DNA of 64,000 nt, taken from assembly GCF_036785885.1 (NCBI RefSeq), contig NC_092317.1, positions 39,917,329 through 39,981,328 of the forward strand. Direction: 5' to 3'. The first letter of the stretch is position 1. Every line of letters starts with the position of its first letter. Below, one piece after another: positions 44,474 through 54,200 of the stretch. The notes below the pieces were generated by a model. That model saw only the letters and a program-made list of their open reading frames with translations. It was not told the DNA's origin and did no database searches. The position numbers and the translations under genes were made by a program. The stretch comes from Coffea arabica (lineage: Eukaryota; Streptophyta; Magnoliopsida; Gentianales; Rubiaceae).

Positions 44474-45556
44474 ATGAGGAGGGTAGGTGAACTGGGAGGA
44501 CAAAGCTTGAGAAATGAAAGATTGGCAATGGATGGTTACCTAGTGCAAAGCTCCTTCAACAGAGGTAACCAAGAAATTACTGAAGGTATGTTTTTTGAAG
44601 ATGGTATAAGGTGCTTAAAGGCTAAATTTGATGTTATGATGCTACAAGTTCAAATGGACAAAATTGTGCAGGAAATTGAACAAAGGAGGAATGCAAATGT
44701 TTTTAATTCTTATCATGTGATTTGTGACTTGTGTGGAGATTATCATGCTTCTAATACATGTAGACAAGCACAAAATATGGATTATTATGATGAATTAGAG
44801 CATTACAATCCTTGTTTTGATCGATATAGTGCTAATTTGAGCAATTCTCCTGCTTATGGTTGGAATAATCAATGTACTTATAGTAATTCTTCATATTTTT
44901 ATGATTACCAACCTGAATGTGTCCAATATGAATCAAAACCATCTTGGGAGTTGGCAATTGAAATGGTAGCTAATGATTCTAAGCCATCTTGGGAGTTAGC
45001 TTTAGAAAAATTAGCTAATGCAACTTCCAACCGTTTTGATAGGATTGAGGAAAGAATAGATGAATTAACTTCTCACTTTGGCAGAATAAATGAGCAATTG
45101 AATGCATTGTGTGAGGTTATTTCTTCTAATAAATTGCAAAATGATCCTAGCATGAATGGTAAGAATGTTGTATGTGAAAATGGATTGCATGTTGATGAAA
45201 ATGATGAATCTCAATTGTGTTTCAATGAGCAAATGTCCATTTCACAAGATAATATCTTTGGAACTAACTTTGAGGCTCAAGAGGTGAGTTTTAATGACTC
45301 ATTTTTCACCCCTCTTGAGGAGTGCATTGAAAGTGTAGGTTCTAAGGGTATTGCTGCCCAAGATACTCTCATGGCATTCCCGTTGGTAAGTTCTCAAGTG
45401 GTGCATATTCAAGGTAATATTTATGAAACACTTGGAATAGGTAAGCCACTTCCATTTCTCACATCATTAGATTATGTGGCTTTCGCGATAAAGCCACCAT
45501 TTAATGATCCACCACGACAAAAAATGGTGGATTATTCGTTAACTAAGCCTCCTTGA
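44474..45556 (+). CDS. Gag-like ORF of element A
   Basis: Open frame of 360 codons. It has a zinc-knuckle-like CDLCGDYHASNTC (about residue 86) with the same spacing as element B, and the block KPSWELALEKLANATSNRFD (about 175), matching KPSWEIAVEKLAKVTSDRFE of B; an imperfect duplicate (ESKPSWELAIEMVAND) lies just before it. The main Retrotrans_gag domain and the protease are absent. The frame is intact but no catalytic domain is present, so this is a minimal, gag-derived protein of a non-autonomous element. The C-terminal part (residues 230-360) is not recognised. The start at 44474 is the first ATG in frame after the leader. Confidence 0.65.
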   Translation: MRRVGELGGQSLRNERLAMDGYLVQSSFNRGNQEITEGMFFEDGIRCLKAKFDVMMLQVQMDKIVQEIEQRRNANVFNSYHVICDLCGDYHASNTCRQAQNMDYYDELEHYNPCFDRYSANLSNSPAYGWNNQCTYSNSSYFYDYQPECVQYESKPSWELAIEMVANDSKPSWELALEKLANATSNRFDRIEERIDELTSHFGRINEQLNALCEVISSNKLQNDPSMNGKNVVCENGLHVDENDESQLCFNEQMSISQDNIFGTNFEAQEVSFNDSFFTPLEECIESVGSKGIAAQDTLMAFPLVSSQVVHIQGNIYETLGIGKPLPFLTSLDYVAFAIKPPFNDPPRQKMVDYSLTKPP

Positions 45557-45596
45557 AAAATGAGGTAGTCAAGCTATTGACTTTAAAGAAGCGCTT

Positions 45597-45614
45597 ATTG
45601 GGAGGCAACCCAAT
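45597..45614 (+). promoter_or_regulatory. Conserved post-gag hairpin of element A
   Basis: ATTGGG-AGGCAA-CCCAAT, identical to the copy at 37345-37362 in element B, about 40 nt after the ORF stop. Confidence 0.6.
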
Positions 45615-45965
45615 GTTTGTTTAAGTTTATGTTATTTTGGGGTGATTTTATGTTTAAAGTATATGTTTGAGTTATTTTGTTATTTTTCATTTGTAGGTAT
45701 TGGAAATGGAAGCAAAAGTGACCAAATGAGGTTAAAAAGGCGAATTTTGATCAAGGAACTCAACCCCTCAATTTGAGTAATTGTTGTTTTTGATTTGTTA
45801 GAAGGGGTTAAAATGCATATTTTGATCATTTTACATGTGCATGTATTGAGTATTTTAACAAACAAATGATCTATGATGCATTTTGAGTGATTGGGGTATC
45901 ATTTGTAATTTTTCAAAGTTGGCTTTCTGCAAAAATTTCGCAGAAGAAAACGCATTTTGGCTGAA

Positions 45966-46226
45966 AACGCGCCTTAGAATCGCGTTTTCCATAATCGCGT
46001 TTTCAATTCTGCGCCTATACTGAAGAAAACGCGCCTTCAAAACGCGACAGGAAGTCGCGTTTTCTAACAAGTCGCGTTTTACAGCCTGATCAAAAATTGA
46101 AAACGCGACTTTAAATACGCGACTCCAAGTCGCGTTTTATAACACAGTCGCGTTTTAGATCCTGCAAGATATGTGAAGAAACGCGACTTCACAAAACGCG
46201 GCTTGATGGCGCGTTTTGATGAGTCG
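45966..46226 (+). repeat. Cluster of CGCG hairpins, element A
   Basis: Fifteen CGCG sites in about 260 bp, same AAACGCGACT / AGTCGCGTTT vocabulary as in element B. One clear hairpin is ACGCGACT-CCA-AGTCGCGT (46117-46135). The flanking noncoding DNA is homologous to B (for example CTCAACCCCTC near 45760 and 37507), but the clusters differ in detail. Confidence 0.85.
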
Positions 46227-46562
46227 CGTTTTCGGAGCAAAAAAAAAAAAAAATGCACATTCCTTGATTCTCTTTTTTCTTCTTTTCCTTATATATTTTC
46301 TTGTACCTTCAGTTTCTTATTGTGTATTTTTTATAGGTACATCACCAAAACAAGGGCTTGAAGTTACGGATCCCCATTTTGTTTTCTTAAGCCTTTGTTA
46401 TCACTTTTGTTTCTCATTTTCCATTTTTAGGTTTATATCACTAATGGTTACCAAATGGAACTCATGAAGCGATGAAGACAAGCGAACAACGTACCTTGAA
46501 GCTTCATATTCAATCACAACAATAGGGGAGTATTATTTTTCTTTATTTTCATTTTCCTTTTT

Positions 46563-46600
46563 ACACATTGAGGACAATGTGCATGTTAAGTGTGGGGGGA
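46563..46600 (+). promoter_or_regulatory. Internal AGGA-loop hairpin and polypurine-like tract, element A
   Basis: ACACATTG-AGGA-CAATGTGC (46563-46582; seven pairs, outermost position mismatched), then 5 nt and AAGTGTGGGGGGAGAA (from 46588). It lies about 1.0 kb before the true polypurine tract, as in element B. Confidence 0.65.
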
Positions 46601-47564
46601 GAATTGAGATTTTATATATTGTATGTGATTGACTTATTAGTTGCAAATATTGGACTTGTGTTAAAATTCAAAATTTTTCTACAATCTTGTCCAAAATTGC
46701 AAACTTGCCCCAAAAAAAGTTTCAATTTTTTCGATTTTATCCAAAGGGGTAACAAGTTTCATACCATTAGTAGTTCAAATTTCTTCTACATTTGAGATAA
46801 ATATATGTGATTTGGAAACTTCTTTTCTCATTTAACTTGGAAATGACTATTATGTGATTATAATTTTGCATTTGTAGGAAAATATATCTTGTGAAGTGGA
46901 GAAAATTATGCCTATTTTTTTTTTTTTTTTTTTTGCATATTTAATGAAATTTCTTTTTTTTACTTGATTTTATATAGTTAAGTGATCAATATGGTCAATA
47001 GGTGCAATACTCTTCTCATGATTATTCTTTTGAGGAATTTATGTTAAAAAAAAAAAGAGAAAAAAAAAAGATTTATTCTACTCCAATGATTCTTGTACTT
47101 AGTAACCGGGAGTCTTCATCTACAAATGTCGACTTTCGCGTAAAACGGTACTTGAATTAAGAGTATGCAAAGCAACTTGAGTATGTGAAGTGTTGAGTAA
47201 CCGGTGATCTTCATCTAAAAATGTCGATTCTCGCGTCAAAAGGCATTCTCACATCTTAAGTAATATTTAGCTACGTTATATGAATAAATATCCTTTTAAG
47301 TAGAATAAAGAGATGATCATGAGTTTAGGAAGCATTATTATTGACCATATGAATTACTTGCTTGTGAAATTGGGAAAGGATGAGAAATGGAATTAAACTT
47401 GTTATAATTATGGTATAATTGGCTCTCATTTACTTGATATTATGAGTACTTGAACTTAATTGAATAATTGCATAATGGTTATTTACTTTGTTTTGAGGAA
47501 ATGAAGTTGAAATGCTACATATGCTTATTTTCAAATTTTGGATCATTGTCGGTTTGTATTTCTT

Positions 47565-47600
47565 ATTGCTTGAGGACAAGCAATGGTTCAAGTGTGGGGG
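47565..47600 (+). promoter_or_regulatory. AGGA-loop hairpin and polypurine tract of element A
   Basis: ATTGCTTG-AGGA-CAAGCAAT (47565-47584), 5 nt, AAGTGTGGGGG (47590-47600), 4 nt before the 3' LTR. Confidence 0.8.
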
Positions 47601-47604
47601 TATT

Positions 47605-49532
47605 TGATAAGAGTATATTTTACGTATTTTTAGTGTGTTTTATTAGTTAATTTTGGTTTGATTATTTAGTTTAATAACTAAAATAACTAAGGTTTTGGTA
47701 AAAAACTACATTTTATGTTAAAATGGCTAAACATTGCATTTTATGGATTTTTATGGTAAAAACTTCATATTTTGTAGGTTTAATGATTCAATCATCAAAT
47801 GAAGTGCATTGAGAAGATATTTGGATGATTGAAGATGGATTAAAGTGGTGAAAATAAAATATGAAGTGTAAAAAGGAAAAATGCAATTTGAATCAAGAAA
47901 AGTCAGGTTTTGACAACTCTGACACGTTTTGGTATTTTGACTATATATGGAGCTACACTGATCGGATCAAGGTGATCTTGGTACCATTTTGAAGCTAAGA
48001 GATATATCTACATTTGGTATGAAGACATCAAAGTCCAATTCAGCCGTTTTCATAGTCCAAAAGTTGAAATACCGAAATTCAACTCAGCTGTCCAAAGTGG
48101 AAAACAGAGTTCTGACCAGTCTTTAGTATTTTGGTCATATCTCAGGCTAAAAAGCTCCGATCTGGATGATTTTTAGAGCATTGGAAAACTAACTCAAAGG
48201 GCTACAACTTTGATGTTTTTCACAAAAGCCAGTTCAGCCTTTATGATAGAGAAAATTGCAGTTGAAGTAAGGACAAAGTGAATACGCGAGTACACAAAAC
48301 GTGACTTGTAACCGCGTTTTGTGTAGGCGCGTTTTCTGGCCGCAATTCTGCAATTTGCTCAGTCAATTCTCTTGTGCTCTGACTACTTTCCATCTATAAG
48401 TTGCAAGAGAATTCGGTGCACATGCTTTAGAAGACAAAAGGGCAAGAAAGTTGGCATATTTTCAAGTCAAAAATAATGGCTATTGACTATCTTAACAATT
48501 TCAGATTTGGAAAACAAATGCAGCAAATTTGGACCAATGGAAAAGGAGCTTTTGGAGCAGTTTATATAGGGAGCAACCAGGACATTGAGAAATAGACGGG
48601 AGAAGCTTGGAGTCTGCAAAAATGTAGTTTTTCCATTCTCTTATTGTTAGATTAGTTTAGTATAGAGTAGTAGTTCATCCTTCTTGTTTATTAGCTAGGC
48701 AAAGATGAAGAAGGAGATGAAGAAGGCAAGGAAAGAGCTCATGTGACAAGGGTTATTTTTCCTTTCCAACTCTTTATCTTTTGTATTTGATTCCAAGTTT
48801 AGCTAATATACAAGTTCTGGATTTTGTGTTTAATATGTGTCTTTAAAGTTTATACCTTGGGTTTGGTTGAACTTTCTATGATTGTTAGTGTTAATCATTT
48901 GGCTATTTAACTGCTATGTTTTGAGCAAGTTATTTAGCACTTTGGCTCTTTAAATCATGATTAATCTGGTACCATTAATTCTGATTATCTAAGGTGTTGT
49001 TTCTGCAATGAAAATTGAGATTTAACACTAGTTCAAGAAGTGCTAAACATAGGGAGTACACTCACGAAAGTAGAGGTGCACCTATGTGGTTTTTAGTGAT
49101 TTATTTCATGTAATTTCACTGAAGAAATGAACTTGTAGCTAATTTCATAACCATGAGAATAGGTATGGATTAGTTATAAGTATAATTGATTCACTACGAA
49201 AGTAGGATTCAAATGCATAAGGAAATTACACCATAATTAGCCTAGATGTAGTATTCAATGATTCAAATATAACACTTGCATGAGTAGTTAGGCATACCAC
49301 AACCTAAGGAGCTTTTATTTGTTAATTTCTTGTATAAGTGCAGTAGGTTAAATTTCTTATCATTAATTGATAGTCTAAATAATAAAGAAACTTTAGTAAT
49401 ACCGGTAATTGTTCACTCTTCCCTGTGGGATCGACCCGATATATACCCTAAACTACTAGTTGATCTGTATACTTGCAGTGAACGGGTGTAATTCGGTATT
49501 TTTTAGCTTGCACGTATGTAAAATACCCGTCA
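47605..49532 (+). repeat. 3' LTR of element A, complete
   Basis: 1,928 bp, TGATAAGAGTATATTTTACG to AAATACCCGTCA. It is the complete reference for the damaged 5' LTR. It also shows the empty site of the element B insertion (GGCTATTGACTATC at 48479-48492). It contains the CGCG hairpin near 48293-48325. Confidence 0.93.
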
Positions 49533-49775
49533 ATAGCTTAAGTGATATTTGTTTAACTAAGTTCATGTCCGCATCTCACGTGTACCTCCAAAGGAAGAGA
49601 ATTTCAATTGCACTCTCGAAACTAGCAATGCCCAATTTGCACCCAACTAGACAGTTAAATATCTTTGTCAATGAGATTTAACTTTCTGCCAAAGGTGAAA
49701 TCCATTCCGGTTCAATAGAAAAAAGTTCTACATTCTTTAAGGATTTTGTGCTAATTCCAAGGAACGGCTTGGGTA

Positions 49776-51236
49776 GTGGTGCGGCAGTCCATGGCTGCCA
49801 TCTGCCCACCTGATGGAGGGCAGCCTGCCCCTCCTACCTTTCAATGCAAATCCTTTTCAGAGTTGTTCACGAAGAATTCACAGCAGCCGACGCTATCCTT
49901 TGCGGCACAGGAGGCTACACACAAAGGGGAACCTGCGTTGATTTTCCCACAGGCAGCGGTCGAAGCTCTAGCCAGTCCATTTCGTTTCGCATTGATTGGG
50001 AAATTCTCTAGACGTAGACCGAAGTTGGAGGAGGTGAGGAAGTTCATTGCATCGCTGGATTTACGTGAGAACCCGGTGGTGGGCTTGTTGGACGTAAGAC
50101 ATGTGTTAATTCAGTTGAACAATGAAGCTGATTTCCATCGTGTATGGTTTAGGAGGATCTGGTATGTGTCTTCCTTCCCCATGAGAGTATTCAAATGGAC
50201 CACGGACTTCCATGTTGACAGGGAGTCGTCGGTGGTTCCGCTCTGGCTTCAATTACCAAAACTCCCGCTGCACTTTTTCAATAAGGAGGTGATTTTCCAG
50301 ATTGCGTCTATGGTAGGTAACCCTTTGCTAGTTGATGCGGCTACCCTTGCAGTGTCACGGCCAAGTGTTGCACGGGTGTGTGTTGAGATGGATTTGTTGC
50401 GTTCGACACCGTCGCGGGTTTGGATTGGCAATGGAAATCATGCTGGTTTTTGGCAAGAGCTGGTGGTGGAGAACCTTCCAAGGTACTGCTCATATTGTTT
50501 CCGCCAAGGTCACGATGTGGAGACTTGTCATGTTTTAAAGCCCGAGTTGCGAGGAGCATCTGGTCACCATACCAAGACTACTGGAACAACACAACTACGG
50601 TTGGCAGAGACGTCGAATACAGACATGCCTGATGGCCCTTTGGAGGGTAATGGAGAAAGGCCATCGGTATTGATACAAGATGCGGCAGTAATTGATGGGG
50701 CAAAGGGAGAAGTTAATGAGACTGTGACTGGCAAAGCGCTAGTTGCTCACGATCAGTTAATAGGTGGTACGCCTCACGAAGCTGAGCAAGGTGACCAGGT
50801 GCAGCAGTCCTGTGCTACTATACCAGCGCAGCAGGAGAGGAAAATGGAGGAGGATTATGGGACGGTGGCGGTAGAAGGTATCGAGGTGGTGCTGCCACAT
50901 GACAAAGGAGAGGAACGTTCTGAAGATGTGGGGAGTGGGTTGCCCGCGAGGGTGGTCGTACGTTCTGCTGAGGGGCAAGTTGAAGACATACAAGATACTC
51001 AACGAAGGGTCGGTACCCTCTCCCCTAGGGGCAAGGATCTTATCCGACAAGAAGAGTCATCACTAGAGACCGGGCATATAGACACGGGGGGTACCCTGGA
51101 ACTAGAAGAAGTTGTTCGTAAGGAGCGAATGGATGCAAGGTCGCGTGGTCTCCGGGTTGGTCTCCCGTCAGATAGAACACTACGCTCCATGGTTAGTTCT
51201 TCAACAAATTCTTTTTCTGTCCTTTCTGATGATTAA
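49776..51236 (+). CDS. LINE ORF1 protein (DUF4283 and zinc knuckle)
   Basis: Intact 486-codon ORF. The N-terminal half (about residues 60-200) has the DUF4283 fold of plant LINE ORF1 proteins (FRFALIGKFSRRRPKLEEVR, FHRVWFRRIWYVSSFPMRVF, WLQLPKLPLHFFNKEVI). A CCHC zinc knuckle CSYCFRQGHDVETCH follows at about residue 236. The C-terminal 240 residues are Glu/Gly-rich, probably disordered. ORF1 proteins bind LINE RNA. An upstream-of-domain ATG at 49791 is an alternative start. The stop overlaps the ORF2 start. Confidence 0.88.
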   Translation: MVRQSMAAICPPDGGQPAPPTFQCKSFSELFTKNSQQPTLSFAAQEATHKGEPALIFPQAAVEALASPFRFALIGKFSRRRPKLEEVRKFIASLDLRENPVVGLLDVRHVLIQLNNEADFHRVWFRRIWYVSSFPMRVFKWTTDFHVDRESSVVPLWLQLPKLPLHFFNKEVIFQIASMVGNPLLVDAATLAVSRPSVARVCVEMDLLRSTPSRVWIGNGNHAGFWQELVVENLPRYCSYCFRQGHDVETCHVLKPELRGASGHHTKTTGTTQLRLAETSNTDMPDGPLEGNGERPSVLIQDAAVIDGAKGEVNETVTGKALVAHDQLIGGTPHEAEQGDQVQQSCATIPAQQERKMEEDYGTVAVEGIEVVLPHDKGEERSEDVGSGLPARVVVRSAEGQVEDIQDTQRRVGTLSPRGKDLIRQEESSLETGHIDTGGTLELEEVVRKERMDARSRGLRVGLPSDRTLRSMVSSSTNSFSVLSDD

Positions 51237-54200
51237 GTTACTTTTTTGGAATATAAGAGGGGTAGCTCGTGCTCCTAATTTAAGGCGGTTAAGGAAACTT
51301 ATTAAATTGTATGATCTTCAATTGGTGGTTGTTGTTGAACCTAAGTTGAGGGTGGAGTCAATTACTGATATTAGAATTAAATTGGGGATGGATTGTTGCA
51401 TGTTCAATCATTGGGGTTCTGTTTGGATTTTCTACCGGTCATTGTTTACGTGTCAGATTACAGGGGAGTCTCCCCAACATATAACTATTAGAGTACAATC
51501 TCATCTTTTCCAAGACTCCATTATTTTGTCTTGTATACACGCGAAGTGTACGCAGCAGGACAGAGAGGATTTGTGGAATGCACTTTTGCAGGATAAACCC
51601 GCCTTCAATCCTTGGTTTTTGGTGGGGGATTTCAATGTGGTCACAAATACAGAGGAGAAGAGGGGTGGATTGCCATTTAGACCGTCGGAGGGATCAGACT
51701 TTCTGAATTTTATGGCGCTAGCTGGTGTCAGTGATGCGGGATTCTCTGGGTCAAGGTTTACATGGTGTAATAATCGTTCGGGAACGGCGCGGATCTGGAA
51801 GCGTCTGGATCGCTTACTTCTGTGTGGGAGTGCAATGGAGCTACCGTACCAATTCATGGTGCAACATTTAGGCCGTGACCCGTCGGATCATGCTCCCTTG
51901 TTGCTATCGGTGGATACGAGGCTAGACAATAAACCCAAGCCGTTTCGTTTCTTAAACATCTGGACCACTCATCCTGATTTTCTGGGGGTTATCAAGGACT
52001 GTTGGGTTCATCCAGTCAATGGCTCTCCTTTGCAAGTATTGGCATCGAAGTTGAGGAATGTTAAAAATGCCCTCAAGCAGTGGTCTAGGACGACATTTGG
52101 GGATATTTTGAAGGGGTACGTAGTGCAGAGCGTGTGGTAACCGAGTCTGAGACAGCATACGACCTCGATCCTACTGAGCAGCGACGGAGCGAGTTACATC
52201 ATGCTCGGGCTCGATTGCGCCAAGCGCTTGTAGTTGAGGAGGGTTTTTGGAGACAAAAGGCGCGGGTTAAGTGGCTTTCGGACGGAGATAGGAACACCAA
52301 ATATTTCCACTCCTTGGTTACGGAAAGGAGACGTAGGGCAGTAATTCATCGAGTCAGGGGTACTGCTGGAGAGTGGATCGAGGGGGAATGCCAAATTGGG
52401 GAGGCAGCGGTGGGTTTCTTTAAGGATCTTTTCACGGCAGAGGGGGATCTTCCCTCCCTTACCGGTCTGGAGATCATACCTAAACTGATAACAGACCAGG
52501 AAAACTCACGGTTAACGGACATTCCATCTCTTACAGAAGTTAAAGACATAGTCTTTGCTATGGATGGAGAGAGCGCAGCCGGCCCGGACGGGTTTACAGG
52601 GAAATTCTTTACCTTTGCTTGGGAGGTAGTGGCATCGGATTTATACCGGGCGGTTGTCAGCTTTTTCTGCGGTGCTGAACTACCTAGGAGTATCACGGCT
52701 ACCTCAATTGTGTTGCTGCCAAAAGTGGAGAACCCCCAAGATTTTAAGCATTTTCGTCCAATCAGTCTGTGCAACTTTACTAACAAAATCATCTCCAAGC
52801 TGTTATCGGCAAGGTTGGCGATGATATTACCCCGGATTATATCTCCACAGCAAAGCGGGTTTGTCCAAGGGAGGCAGATTACAGATAATTTCTTGTTAGC
52901 TCAGGAGTTAGTAGCCGATATCGGGAAATCAAATCGGGGTGGCAATGTGGTCATCAAGTTAGACATGATGAAGGCTTATGATAAAGTCTCATGGCCCTTT
53001 CTCCTACAGGTGCTACGATATTTCGGATTCAGTGAGACCTGGATAGACATGATTTGGCGCTTAATATCGAATGTGTGGTTCTCGGTACTTGTTAATGGTG
53101 GTTCAAACGGCTTTTTCAGATCTTCACGGGGTTTACGGCAAGGGGATCCAATTTCACCAGCCTTATTCGTTATCGGAGCTGAGGTGCTGTCTAGAACCCT
53201 CAACACGCTACCCACACAAAGAGGATTTACTCCGTTCAAAGTTCCTCCTCATTGTTCTATAATTACGCATTTGGCATTCGCCGATGACGTGATTATCTTT
53301 TCCAGTGGGGCCAAGTCATCCCTACGTCTGATTAAACGGGTTTTGGATGATTATAATGAGGCATCAGGTCAGCGAATCAACCCTCAGAAGAGTTGTTTCC
53401 TTACTCATCCACGGGCACCATCTCAGAGGGCAGCGGTTGTTAACCAGATACTAGGGTATAATAAACGCGACTTTCCAATACGGTACCTTGGTTGTCCCTT
53501 GTATACCGGAAGGAGCAAGAAGGTTTACTATACGGATATATACAATGCGGTGGCGAATCGGATTTTGAGTTGGAAAAACCAGATATTATCGCTAGGAGGC
53601 AGGGTGGTGTTGATTCAGAGCGTGTTATCCTCTATGCCAATTCACTTGCTGGCAGCCGCGTCCCCTCCAAAAGGGATGTTGATGGTCATAGAGAAATTGT
53701 TCGCCAAGTTCTTGTGGGGATCTTCGAATTTCGGGGATAAATTCCATTGGATACGTTGGGCAGATTTGTGTCGGCCGAAGGATGAAGGGGGTGTAGGCCT
53801 GCGGGGTTTGAAACAGGCCTACGACTCATTTTCCATTAAACTCTGGTGGAAATTTCGACAACAACAATCATTATGGGCAAAGTTTATGTCCCAGAAGTAT
53901 TGTGCAGGTCATCACCCTTGTCTTGCTGATATTGGGCATCCGGGATCCCAAGTTTGGCAGAGGATGGTTACAATGCAGCGTTTTGGGGAGGATAATATTA
54001 GCTGGGTAGTTCGGGAGGGGGCTTTGGACTTTTGGCATGATAATTGGATGGGGTCAGGTGCGCTTTGTGACAAGGTTGAGGTCTTCCATGATCATTCGGT
54101 GGTTGATTTTGTAGATCGGCGGGCTTGGAATGTGGACATGCTCCATCAATTCTTGGATGGAGAATTGGTTACGCAGGTTTTGGAGATTGACCCTCCTACC

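Larger units (their letters stand above)
32268..49532 (+). mobile_element. Element A: non-autonomous Athila-like LTR element, split by element B
   Basis: Ends TGATAAGAG...CCCGTCA; a perfect 5-bp target duplication ATAGC flanks the whole (32263-32267, 49533-49537). Without the inserted element B (33146-43416 with one target copy) it is about 7.0 kb. It has a 5' LTR (32268-33145 plus 43417-44245), a gag-like ORF (44474-45556), a 2-kb 3' noncoding region with hairpin clusters, a polypurine tract (47590-47600) and a complete 3' LTR (47605-49532). There is no protease, RT or integrase. I count about nine differences over roughly 1.7 kb shared by the two LTRs, about 0.5%. It belongs to the same broader family as B, with similar LTR starts, 3' noncoding region and gag C-terminus. 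Confidence 0.9.
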
